From Bin55 sp963667455 (GTDB lineage Bacteria; Pseudomonadota; Gammaproteobacteria; Pseudomonadales; Azotimanducaceae): 64,000 bases of DNA. Below are positions 26,578 through 36,200 of this stretch, in pieces (the stretch's first letter is position 1; each line of letters opens with the position of its first letter). A program made the translations under genes and the position numbers. Below the pieces are notes generated by a model, which searched no databases, had not been told where the DNA came from, and worked only from the letters and a program-made list of their open reading frames with translations. The stretch is from positions 481,860 to 545,859 of the forward strand of contig CAXXFR010000029.1 of assembly GCA_963667455.2 (NCBI GenBank), read 5' to 3'.

Positions 26578-28281
26578 TTATCTGGGTAAGTAGTGTGGAT
26601 AGCTAGGTAATTCGCCGAGGAGATGACGACATAACAAACGAGCCTGCACAAGCAGAAGTCGTCTCATGCTCACGCGATAACCGAAGAGTGGATGAGTGGT
26701 TTCTTGGGATAGACGACGTTCAAACGCACCAACAAATCGACGACGACCCGCCGGCGTCAGAGATGTTCCGGTGGAAGCAACCACGAAGTCCTTCGTCGAG
26801 ATCTCCCCGGTGTTCACTGCCGCTAAGACCACCGAATCCGCGATGATCGGGCGAAAAGGCTCCATGATGTCCAGGGCCAGAGCTGGCCTTCCGTATCGAG
26901 GGGCATGAAAGAAGCCCTTGTAGGGATCGAGGCCGACAGTGGCAAGTGCGACTGTCAGGTGGCGTGTCAACATCGAGTAGGCGAGCGAAAGCATAGCATT
27001 CACAGGATCGCTAGGTGGACGGCGATTGCGTCTATCAAAGCGGAATGGGGAGAAGTCTTCATCTTCGAGTGTCGTCTCTTGAACGGTGGGAGGTGCCAAC
27101 AGCTTGGAGAACGCACGAAAATAGGTCGCAGCTGCGTCACCTTCGACTCCAAGCAAGGCGTCCGTCGAGGTTACGGCTGTCGTCGATCTTCGGCAGGCAT
27201 TCAATCGATCGAGCACGTCTTTGCGCCGTTCTCGATCGCCCCGCCAATTGCGACGGATAATGGTCCGTTGATTGACAATCTTGGCCGCGACTAGGCTTCG
27301 TGCAAAGTTCAGGCAATAGCTAGAGTCAAAGCTACAACGATATTGAGCCGTACGAACTTCGACGTTGCGGTGGCCAACACCATGGGCGATTCCACGAAAC
27401 CATCCACCGTAACTATGAAAGGCTAAGGGGATGTCACGATCCATGAGTGTTGCAATGGTGGGTGTTGAGATAGAGACATTTCCATACAACACCACATCGG
27501 ATACATCGTTTATCCGCACTGTGGTCTTGCCTTCATCCTCATCAGTAATCTCCAGCGTCTCTCCTTTCTTGGTGACTCGCGCGTTCTGCGACTGCACAAT
27601 CAATGGCAGGGCATCGTCCGTTCCGAGAGCTATTGGCCGAGGCACTAAGTTCGCTCCACTGAGTGAGACTATCTCGTCAGGAAGACAGACAGAAACAAGT
27701 GCACAGCGCGGACACTTGGGACTGTCTTCCAAGGGAGGGGGGATGCTTTCCTTAGCCATCGTTAGACGCAGTCGATCTATTGCATTTCGCGCTTCAACGC
27801 GGAGATCATCGTTGAGAATCACTCGGACCCGCTCTCGACTTCCCGAGAACCAAATAGCACCTTCATCGACTCGGTAACCATGTTCTTCGAGGAGCAATGC
27901 CTGTAGACAGACTTGGATTCGTTCCGGCTCGTATGCACCATGAGCCACATGAGGCCGCTTTCCCCGCTTGAAGTCGACTGGTGTGACTGCGCCATCTTCG
28001 GATTCCACGATGTCAATCTTCGCAATCACTCCCAGCTTTTCCGACGAGAGGGTCAAGGAACGACTAATCACCTTAGTGTCGTCAGACTCCAAGGTTGCAG
28101 GGTCGGGCAATGGTTTGTTGGGACGGTCGACTCGAGTATGTATCCGCCGGCCTTCGACAGTGTCTCCGGTATCAGCCCATTCAGCTTGGCTCCACATGAG
28201 ATAAGCAAGACGAGGGCAGTAGACAAACTCGTTCACCATTCTTGCCGGAACCAGCGGTTCCTGGCCGGATTCTCGTGTCAC
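26578..28281 (-). CDS. cas4-cas1: Cas4-Cas1 fusion protein
   Basis: Fusion of the Cas4 RecB-like nuclease, which trims and PAM-selects prespacers, with the Cas1 integrase; this fusion is a mark of type I-G. It has 567 residues. Cas4 half (about 1-205): iron-sulfur cysteines 22, 190, 193 and 199 (VYCPRL; KCPRCALVSVC), nuclease Asp90 (AKID) and Asp103/Lys105 (VDFKRGK), Gln123. Cas1 half (about 210-567): Glu380 (LLGVEGDA), His459 (GFFHAPRYGRP) and Asp471 (ALDIMEPFRP). All catalytic residues are present. Start is GTG 28281; the first internal ATG (28239) would cut into LVPARMVNEFVYCPR, which is conserved. Confidence 0.96.
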   Translation of the reverse strand: MTRESGQEPLVPARMVNEFVYCPRLAYLMWSQAEWADTGDTVEGRRIHTRVDRPNKPLPDPATLESDDTKVISRSLTLSSEKLGVIAKIDIVESEDGAVTPVDFKRGKRPHVAHGAYEPERIQVCLQALLLEEHGYRVDEGAIWFSGSRERVRVILNDDLRVEARNAIDRLRLTMAKESIPPPLEDSPKCPRCALVSVCLPDEIVSLSGANLVPRPIALGTDDALPLIVQSQNARVTKKGETLEITDEDEGKTTVRINDVSDVVLYGNVSISTPTIATLMDRDIPLAFHSYGGWFRGIAHGVGHRNVEVRTAQYRCSFDSSYCLNFARSLVAAKIVNQRTIIRRNWRGDRERRKDVLDRLNACRRSTTAVTSTDALLGVEGDAAATYFRAFSKLLAPPTVQETTLEDEDFSPFRFDRRNRRPPSDPVNAMLSLAYSMLTRHLTVALATVGLDPYKGFFHAPRYGRPALALDIMEPFRPIIADSVVLAAVNTGEISTKDFVVASTGTSLTPAGRRRFVGAFERRLSQETTHPLFGYRVSMRRLLLVQARLLCRHLLGELPSYPHYLPR

Positions 28282-28660
28282 GACAAACTCTTCTCTTCGG
28301 GTGGATCAGAGTACTTGTTTTTCTTACCTTCTGAAACACGAGAACAAAGTTACAAAACAGTGGTGACTGTGAATACTCACCTTAACTTCGTGCCGAGTCG
28401 ATGAGGCGAACATCCATCAAGTCGAATTGGAATCGAATAGAGTCCCCTTGGACTCTTGTGTTCGGGAACAGTCCACGATTCGCTACCCAAACACGAGAAA
28501 CCGGGAAATTGTCGAACTTCATATCTTGCTAGACTCAATTGCAATGAGCATGAAATTTCCCTTCCTCCTCAACCGGAACCTTAGGCAGTCAATTTCGGGC
28601 CCTTTCCATTTTGAGCTGGGCATTCAATCATACGACTTTGATCGCCACCTGTTCCGGGCC
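28282..28660. other. Non-coding gap between PLD gene and cas4-cas1
   Basis: No gene seen. A 7-bp inverted repeat (AGAGTCC / GGACTCT, 4-nt loop) at 28439-28456 lies about 200 bp beyond the PLD gene stop; no T-run follows, so it is not a standard terminator. I could not identify a convincing cas4-cas1 promoter. Confidence 0.5.
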
Positions 28661-29770
28661 TCAAAAAACACCCCACCTTCTACCACTCTTCATGCGAAAG
28701 TCGGCACCAATCTTCTTGGACTGCTTGATCCAATGCGACTGTCTCTTACCTGAGTCCAGCGATAGGCGAAATTTTCTGACTCCAATCCGCTCGAAGAGGA
28801 GGGTGCGTTGATCGTACCCGTCAGGACCTTCCGTTACTGGGGCCGGTAGTGTCAACACTTCCATGGAATTATTGCTGAATCGCATCGAGCAATCTCGTCT
28901 GGTCTGACCCTCCCACTCAATATCAACACGACCGATCAGAGTGTCAATTTGCAGGTCAGCCCATGCAAACCCGAAGAACACGCGAGAGCTTCGAGACAAC
29001 ATTAGCTGATTTCCCGGCCGGTGCTTTCCAAGATTCTGGTGTAGGTTTCCTGCCTCTATCCACAGGCACTTACACACTCTCAGTTTGCGCAGTCTGAGAG
29101 TGTCAATCTGTCGTCGTGAACTTGCAAGTTCTGGGATGAAGTCATCGTCTATATGAACCGGATTGGTTCGATTGGCAACCGATTCATACTGTCTTGAGTA
29201 GAGATCCAAGACACCCTCATCCTGGAGTCTGGTTGCTTTGGTCCATTGGCTACCAAACCATCGTGTGAGAGGGGTGATGTTGGTCCGAGTAGACTGATCG
29301 ACGGAAACACCGGCTTCTATACCCTTGGAAAGTCCAGTATGTGACAGATTCCCCGATCCCGCTACTATCCCCGTTTTCTCGCCCCGACTGAAGATGAAGA
29401 GTTTGGGGTGGTATGAGACTCGTGGGACACACAACTTAGACTTGGCCACGTAGGGACCATCGAATGCTCGAACTTCGGACTGCTGTACGTCCATCAAGTG
29501 TCTCAGTGCTAGCGGATCAGACCGACAGTAGTCAAACCCAATTAGCCATCTCTTTCTGATGCCCTTCCAACCATCCAATTCTTGAAGTCTCTGCGTCAGA
29601 TCGCGAACACCGCCAAGAGTGGCATATGCGACTGCTACCCGCATCAACTGGGGACGAATCGAGTTGTACAAGTCCAAGATCATGTCAAGATACGACGTGG
29701 TTTCGTCGGAAGGATGTACAGCTCGTACCTTAGCTCGCGGTATTGCCATCACTCTTGTAGTGCTTTTCAA
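28661..29770 (-). CDS. PLD-fold nuclease-like protein paired with methyltransferase
   Basis: A 369-residue protein with one phospholipase-D type motif: His121 and Lys123 in SYHPKLFIF, and the GSGN element at 138-141 (VAGSGNLSHTGL). The canonical Asp after HxK is not at its usual place (Ser128). A single motif suggests a dimeric active site, as in Nuc and BfiI. PLD-fold proteins serve as restriction nucleases and as DrmC in DISARM. The gene overlaps the end of the methyltransferase gene by 41 bp (20 bp if ATG 29749 is used), so the two are probably co-translated and functionally linked. The remaining C-terminal two-thirds is unrecognised. DNA cleavage is inference. Confidence 0.75.
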   Translation of the reverse strand: MKSTTRVMAIPRAKVRAVHPSDETTSYLDMILDLYNSIRPQLMRVAVAYATLGGVRDLTQRLQELDGWKGIRKRWLIGFDYCRSDPLALRHLMDVQQSEVRAFDGPYVAKSKLCVPRVSYHPKLFIFSRGEKTGIVAGSGNLSHTGLSKGIEAGVSVDQSTRTNITPLTRWFGSQWTKATRLQDEGVLDLYSRQYESVANRTNPVHIDDDFIPELASSRRQIDTLRLRKLRVCKCLWIEAGNLHQNLGKHRPGNQLMLSRSSRVFFGFAWADLQIDTLIGRVDIEWEGQTRRDCSMRFSNNSMEVLTLPAPVTEGPDGYDQRTLLFERIGVRKFRLSLDSGKRQSHWIKQSKKIGADFRMKSGRRWGVF

Positions 29771-32700
29771 TGTGTATGTCGTTCACGCGTCTACCCGTGA
29801 ACGATCCCGCTTCCCAGAACCACGGAAACTGATCATGGTTGCGGTGCGGTTCTCTACCACGGTCGCAATTCCAACGAATATTCGGCTTCGTGCGAAGTAT
29901 CGCGGACCCGTTTCGTTTCGTAGTGGGTTCATTCATCAGAAACGGACGTATGTTGATCCGAACGCCGTCGTTCACATCGGGAGACCAACCAACTGGCTGT
30001 TCAGCCAGTGACTTCCATCGAACGAATAAGTCGAAGGGTGGATCTCCGCTCAAGATTGCCCTTAACCGCTCCTTAAGGCGCAATGCTGCATCTAGCCTTC
30101 GGACAACACGAGTGTCTTGATGCCTCGCCGTAGTGCAGATCAAGTTGATCCACTCGTCAAGATAGTCTCGAATGAGTGTGTCCAGCAGACATTTCCCGTT
30201 CCCAGAATCGGCCAATCGGTGGTAATTCACCAGAGCGTGAAACCCATCTTGTTCGAAACCGTCCCAGATGTGCCAGACAAAAGGTCGTTGCTGAAAGAGT
30301 TTGCAATGCTCCCTAAAGAAGTGGTTGCGTAGCCAACAATCAAGTGACTCAGCTCTTTGCTCCTTGAGCAACCGTGTCAGCTGCTCTTCGTTCCACTCGT
30401 TCTCATAGACGAGTTGTAACACTCTCTCAAGTCGTTCTGCACCGCTGGGTTCTCCGTTCAGTGCCGACAAACACACAATGCCGTTCGGTGAGTCATGTTG
30501 GCTCTTCGTTCCAATCTCTTTCGCCAACCTGCGAGATCGGGGCGTCACGACCAGTTTGGAATTGGATTCAGCAGGCCAGCGATAGCCAAGCATTCGAACG
30601 ACCGCTACCTGTAACGGAGATGTCGAGAATCGTGGATGTCCATGAAACATCCACTGTGTCGGATCGTCGCTCTCGATTCCTGATGGAAAATCAACGCTAG
30701 AGCGACGTGCTCGTTTCCGCCAAGCTTCACGATCAAACGGAACCTTGGCAAGAGTCGAATTGGTCACGGAAAGTTTGCCGTTGATCTTGCGGACTTCCTT
30801 GTGATATTCGTCTGACGCGCAGTATTCCCATATCGACTGTAGATCTTTCTCGTCGTTCGGTATGAGTACAGCGACGTTGCAGTCGAACTTGGTCCCAAAG
30901 TAATACGACACCGGAAGTCCACTCATACGATTTACCGCGACACCTGACCTGCCCCATGCTTTGTGACCGGACTTCCAACCTCCCAACCGCCCCTCTTGTT
31001 TCAGTGCCGCCGCATGATTGGAATACCGTCCTTCACCTTCTTCCCACAGCAGAATGTGGCTACAACCGTTCACCGGAGCTGTCGTACTTGGAGCAAATTG
31101 CAGAAATTCCCAACCGTTATCAACTCGTTCCACCTCCCAAAAATTGAACACGAACTGGGCATTGTCGCTGGTTGCGAGTCCCTGGTAGCTGGTAGCGTAG
31201 TCCTCGAGATATGAGTGAGCAAATGCGGGTTCGTAACCGATGATCGAATGTGGATTCAACGATTGATCGGATTGTGAGAGAGCCCTACCTGGTTCCTCAA
31301 TCAACAGTTCTTGCTTGGCTTCCAGTCCGTTCGCTTGTGTTGCATCGATCCACGAGAACTGGTGCTGGTCGTTTTCTGGTTTATCCGGCCTGATCGCAGC
31401 CAGACAAGTCTTGACCACCTCTCCCGACACCGATTCGAAGGCACCCGAACCGAGTGAGCAAAGCAAGTTCCATGAGTGATTCGTGAGCAACTTTCGACGG
31501 AATTTCTCGTATCTCGACAAGAACAACAGGTATTGCGGGAGCACTACCAGAGCGAGTCCTTCGGGATCCAGCAGGTCCATGATCCGATCCAGAAACACTG
31601 CTGCCAGATCATGCTTGGACTCTGGGAAATGCTCGTCACAAAACTCTCGTAACTTAGGGTCTTGCTTTTCCCTACCTAGGAACGGGACGTTGGTAACAAC
31701 CAATTGATAGTTCTTGCTGAGGAGCTCGAATGTGGATCGAAGGTTGGCCAAGTTGGAATCGAATGCTGGTCCGCCACAGGAGTCGGTGGATGATTGTCGA
31801 AGCGTGCTCTCGATCAGGTTAAGGGGGTCCGAATGGGAAGTAAATAGGTCTTGCTTGCAGATCCGTTTCGGATCCACAAGAGAACCAAGAAGCGGTGCTT
31901 GAGCGAGCATGTCATACAGCCCGGACAGCTCCATCTCCTTTCGATCCCCGTAACCGGGGACTTCATGACGTTGTTCTTCGTCTGGATCAATCTGATAGCC
32001 GCACCAAGCAAGATTAAATGGGGGCAACCGGCGAAACCCACCGCTGTCGGGGTAACGCCAAGCCTCCAAGGCCAACGCGAACTTCGCCACGATCAAACAG
32101 TCGTCGTCGATTTCCAATCCATGCAGGTTCTCTCGCACCACAGCATCAATGGCATCTCGAGCCGATAAAGAGTCCAATGCCATGCGCATCGGTACAAGCA
32201 GTAGAAAACACTCAACAAGGATGTGTCCCGACCCGCAGCACGGATCCAGCACTCTCAACCCGCTCAGGTCTTCACTCCAACCTTCGTACGAGAAATCTAG
32301 TCCATCTGAATCGCTTTCCCGCTTCAGGTAGTCCAGATTAAACGGACATGGACGATCAGGTTGAGTTTGAATCCACCACTTACCGAGAGCGTTTTGTAGC
32401 AGGAACTGCACCATGTACGACTCAGTAAATAGCTGAGTGATAGGAGCCAATTCGGCAGCTCCGATTTTTCCGCCAAGCCGGTTGATCGTCTCCTTTCTTG
32501 GCCTTTGCCAATACTGATAAGCCCACCCAAGTGCGTCTGTGGTCAGGAATAGTTGGTGTGGTAGGAGATCGAGAAGAGCATCGATCCGACGGAGTAGCTT
32601 GCTCAGTCCTGGCAAGCGGAATGCGGGATGCCCCAGCTGAATGGTTTCGGGCAACATCTTGCTTGCAAACTCCAACACAATCTGCCACTTGCCTGAGCTG

Positions 32701-33071
32701 GAGGTATTGGCCAGTTTTTCACATTCCGCCAACGAAATGCTACGACCACCGTCAACGTCCACCAACAAATCGTTCTCTGCTAGAAAACGAGCAAAGAACC
32801 TCGTGTGCCAAAGTTGGAATGCACACTTGGATGTCAGGTCGTCGATAACGGTAAGGTCAAGATCTTGGACATCGCACGAAATTAAGTCGCACAGTGCATC
32901 GAGCAACTCTTTCTGCGATCGACGACGTTCAAGCGGCGAGTCGAGGCGGTCTCTTGATTCTCGGAATGTGAGCTCGTCCAGGGATTCACGAACGACGCGA
33001 TCACAAATCCGGCGTACTTCGCCCACGGTGCGGGCCAATTGGCGGCGGTGCACAGTTGAGAGAGTGCTCAT
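29730..33071 (-). CDS. Large N6-adenine-type DNA methyltransferase (Eco57I/DrmMI-like)
   Basis: A 1113-residue protein. The N-terminal helical region (1-235) contains LGWAYQYWQRPRKETINRLG and TQLFTESYMVQFLLQNALGK, familiar from large Eco57I-, PglX- and DrmMI-type enzymes. AdoMet motif I (VLDPCCGSGHILVECF) is at about 274-289. Motif IV at 461-464 reads NVPF (VVTNVPFLGREKQD) instead of NPPY or NPPF. The rest, about 480-1113, probably holds target recognition and has no nuclease motif I recognise. The likely role is host DNA modification in a defence system together with the overlapping PLD gene. It resembles DISARM DrmMI, but DrmA, DrmB and DrmD are not in the window. ATG start at 33071; the ribosome-binding site is weak. 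Confidence 0.82.
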   Translation of the reverse strand: MSTLSTVHRRQLARTVGEVRRICDRVVRESLDELTFRESRDRLDSPLERRRSQKELLDALCDLISCDVQDLDLTVIDDLTSKCAFQLWHTRFFARFLAENDLLVDVDGGRSISLAECEKLANTSSSGKWQIVLEFASKMLPETIQLGHPAFRLPGLSKLLRRIDALLDLLPHQLFLTTDALGWAYQYWQRPRKETINRLGGKIGAAELAPITQLFTESYMVQFLLQNALGKWWIQTQPDRPCPFNLDYLKRESDSDGLDFSYEGWSEDLSGLRVLDPCCGSGHILVECFLLLVPMRMALDSLSARDAIDAVVRENLHGLEIDDDCLIVAKFALALEAWRYPDSGGFRRLPPFNLAWCGYQIDPDEEQRHEVPGYGDRKEMELSGLYDMLAQAPLLGSLVDPKRICKQDLFTSHSDPLNLIESTLRQSSTDSCGGPAFDSNLANLRSTFELLSKNYQLVVTNVPFLGREKQDPKLREFCDEHFPESKHDLAAVFLDRIMDLLDPEGLALVVLPQYLLFLSRYEKFRRKLLTNHSWNLLCSLGSGAFESVSGEVVKTCLAAIRPDKPENDQHQFSWIDATQANGLEAKQELLIEEPGRALSQSDQSLNPHSIIGYEPAFAHSYLEDYATSYQGLATSDNAQFVFNFWEVERVDNGWEFLQFAPSTTAPVNGCSHILLWEEGEGRYSNHAAALKQEGRLGGWKSGHKAWGRSGVAVNRMSGLPVSYYFGTKFDCNVAVLIPNDEKDLQSIWEYCASDEYHKEVRKINGKLSVTNSTLAKVPFDREAWRKRARRSSVDFPSGIESDDPTQWMFHGHPRFSTSPLQVAVVRMLGYRWPAESNSKLVVTPRSRRLAKEIGTKSQHDSPNGIVCLSALNGEPSGAERLERVLQLVYENEWNEEQLTRLLKEQRAESLDCWLRNHFFREHCKLFQQRPFVWHIWDGFEQDGFHALVNYHRLADSGNGKCLLDTLIRDYLDEWINLICTTARHQDTRVVRRLDAALRLKERLRAILSGDPPFDLFVRWKSLAEQPVGWSPDVNDGVRINIRPFLMNEPTTKRNGSAILRTKPNIRWNCDRGREPHRNHDQFPWFWEAGSFTGRRVNDIHIEKHYKSDGNTAS

Positions 33072-33105
33072 TGTTCGATATCAATAAGTGCTAACGAAAC
33101 TTGGA

Positions 33106-33122
33106 TGACAAGGTATTTGTCA
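33106..33122 (-). promoter_or_regulatory. Inverted repeat upstream of methyltransferase gene
   Basis: TGACAA and TTGTCA are separated by 5 bp, centred about 43 bp before the methyltransferase ATG. Read on the minus strand, the half nearer the gene forms a near-consensus -35 (TTGTCA). A repressor bound here could control the methyltransferase-nuclease pair. No regulator gene is seen nearby. Confidence 0.35.
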
Positions 33123-33288
33123 GTTCCACAAGTACAAGAGCCTCAGAGCGAAGGTTGAGTGCCACTGCTTTGGGCTGTTCGTCTACTTCGTCGATTCTAA
33201 CATGACGCTCTTCCGAGTTTCGACACGCACAATCGGAGTACTTTGGTCGAGGAACAGTGAGAACAAGCACAGTGCGAAAGAAGAAGCA

Positions 33289-36200
33289 CTAGCGAAGATC
33301 CTTGTCCTCGGTGACCTCAACAAGCTTCCAGCGGATTGCATCTGCAATCCGAACAGCGTTGGAAGGTTTCACCGAGATCAGATCCAGCTCTACGGTGGAG
33401 TTCGAGAGCTCGAAGTTTCCGAGATGAACCCACTCTCCCGATGTGCTTGGTCCCACTTGAACAGAGTGTTCTAGTCTCGCTTGTCGAATCACAAAATTGT
33501 GAACACCGTACCTGTCCACCAGAGCGAATGACTCAGGGAAGTAGTATTCCAACGACCACTTTCCCGATATTGGTATGTCCGCCGAAAAACGAGCGACCTC
33601 CACAGACCCCCCTGTGGTCGCGACTGCACTATTGCGGTCTCTCCCATATGTCGGTGCCCAAGAATCTGCAATCAGTCTCCAACTGGAGTTTGCATCCAGA
33701 TCTATCCAATCAAAGCTCCACATGCCTTTCACCTTGCGATCCAGCGGTCGTGCTGGTTGCCACGGCCACCGAATACGTTCAAACAATCCAGGATCAGCAT
33801 CCTCTTCCCAATCGATCAGGGAGAAGCCGCCGTCCAAATTGTCCACCACTACGGTTGTATGGTCATTCTCTATCCAAGAGGCTTCCTCCATCAGTGGTGC
33901 TGTCTGCTCCTCTACGACAACATCTTTCTTGTCCTCGAAGTAAGAGTCTGGCGGTTCCAAGAACACCCCACGCCGCTTCGAAAAGAATGTATAAATAGAG
34001 ATTGCAAATATTTCCTCCTCCGAGTACAGATGAATACGACGAGAGGTCCGTCCTGGTATAACCACGGATAGGTTTGTGTCTACGGTCTCAAGGTAACCAT
34101 CAATAGCAAAAGTAAGTAGACCATTAACGTCTGAGTCATTCCTAACATAAAAAGTTGCCTTGTACTTCAGTGAAGTATCTTCTACAAAGACCTGCTGCAA
34201 CTCTAACTCAGAAAATTTAAAAGATGGAGCTTCCCTTGCTTGAATCCACTCCTCGTAGAGTGGAATCATTTGGTCCACATCGTCCTTGCCAGCTCTATAG
34301 TCTGCCAAGACGCGGTCGTTCGAGGAGTCCATTTCGAGAGCCTCCCGCTTAAGGCGAATCCACTCGACGATCTCCGAAGTGTCATACAGGTGTTCGAGAG
34401 CCCAATAAGTAGGAACTAACCGAAACACTCGAGCCACACTCCGTAGCATGGAATTCTCACTCTGTAGAATCTCAGACACGCTCATGGAATTTACTAGAAA
34501 GGCTTCCTCAGTGAGCTCGAACCTTTTATATGATTGATTTCTCAGATTTGCAGGATCATATTGATCGTTTATCCTCAGTACCCTATCCAACACAAAGATC
34601 GGGTGCATTATGGTCATATCAGCGACCTCCTGGATAAATTGAATATCTGGAGGATTATAGTAAGAGTTAGAACCAGTCAGTTTTTCCGTGATCAATAACA
34701 TTTCGAAAAACGAGAATAGAGAACTCTCCCAGACATCCCCGCGATTCTGTACTGGTACAAATTGCTTGATCACAGCCTCTAGTAAGTTTCCACCGAGAAT
34801 ATTCCAGTAGTCATAATCTTCAATTAGCTCGGCGAAGCGCAATTCACGTTCTTCTTCTGTTAGATCAGCTCGATCCAGTCTTCGGCGTATGTTGCCAAAG
34901 TCCGTGGTAGGAAAGCCGCTCTCGCGCACCAGGACTATGCCCGGGAGTGAATACAGGAAAGGCATGTCCAGACCCCCAACCAAACGGAGATGGGTGGGTA
35001 CTTCAACAAGTGTCAACGAATGGTACGGTAGCGTGTAGCCCAATTCCTTTAGTTCAACGATTCGCTCCGGTAGGTGTGAGACAAGCCGGTTCAGTACAGC
35101 TGGTCCACCACCGGATTTCCTCGCATGCCTCTTGTGTACTAACGACTCAATCGTTGTAGCGCCCAACCGAGTCTCAGTCGAACTAAAGAGTGACGCAATA
35201 ATTGCGAAATGTTGGATCTCGCCTTCGGTCTTGATGTCGTATTGCGCCCAGTCATCGTTTTCTCCCACCATTTTTCCCGGACCGGCTACCGTCCAATCGT
35301 CCCCTTTGACTGAAATAACCACATCCACCTGATGGGTGTCGTGTCGAGCTATCTCTGAATTTGAAAGCGATTCGACGGGGACTGGATACCATCTGCTACC
35401 TGGCATCAGAGCGACGAATCGGTGATCGAAGATCGAATTGTGAATGCCCAGTAACTTGGGCGCTTGTCCAGAGACTCCTCCGTCCCGAAGGTAGTCCCAA
35501 ACCGGCTCTGGGTATCCGAAGTACACATCCGGATCCCCTTCGGCCTGTATTGACACAGTCCATTCTTGCTCTTTTTGGTCACTTCCACTGAGTGGGATTT
35601 CAACCAGTCCATCTTCAAAAACAAATGTGGTCTGACTGTCTCCGATGCCGACGTAGTCGAGTCTCATCCCCGGATTTAACGAAAATAGTAGAGCATCCAA
35701 TGGCTTTGACTCCCGATTTTCCACTGTCAAATCGACGTCAAGTGTCAGCCTGACCCCTGGGACAATCTCCACTCGGCCGCTCAATGCCAACAGATCCAAT
35801 GGACTCTGCTCCGAAACGCTTTTGTGTTTGGCTGCTACCTGGCCAACTGTCCGGCCTGCATCAAAGACAAGATACCCGTGTGCACAGAAGCCAGCCATCC
35901 CAAGAACTAGCATCCCAATGCCAATTCGACCGCAAGACCTGCTCCGCAGATCCGTTCTCATTCCAAGAAGTGCCACGACCAATAGCAGACCTAGCGAAAC
36001 CAGAATCCAATTCAGTCGGCTCAGCACAACTCCCACAGTTCCCAGACTGGGAAGAATGTCGGACACTAGCGTGGAACTAAACGTGGAATAGGAAAAGACC
36101 TCCCTCCACGCGAACGACACAGCTTGAATCAGAGCCAAGTGACACATGGCAATCACAATGGCGAATATGGCTACTAGAGACTGTTGACGGATCAACTTTT

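Noticed and set aside
28661..33071. Full DISARM system
   Set aside because: Only methyltransferase- and PLD-type components are present; no DrmA helicase, DrmB (DUF1998) or DrmD SNF2 gene lies in the window.
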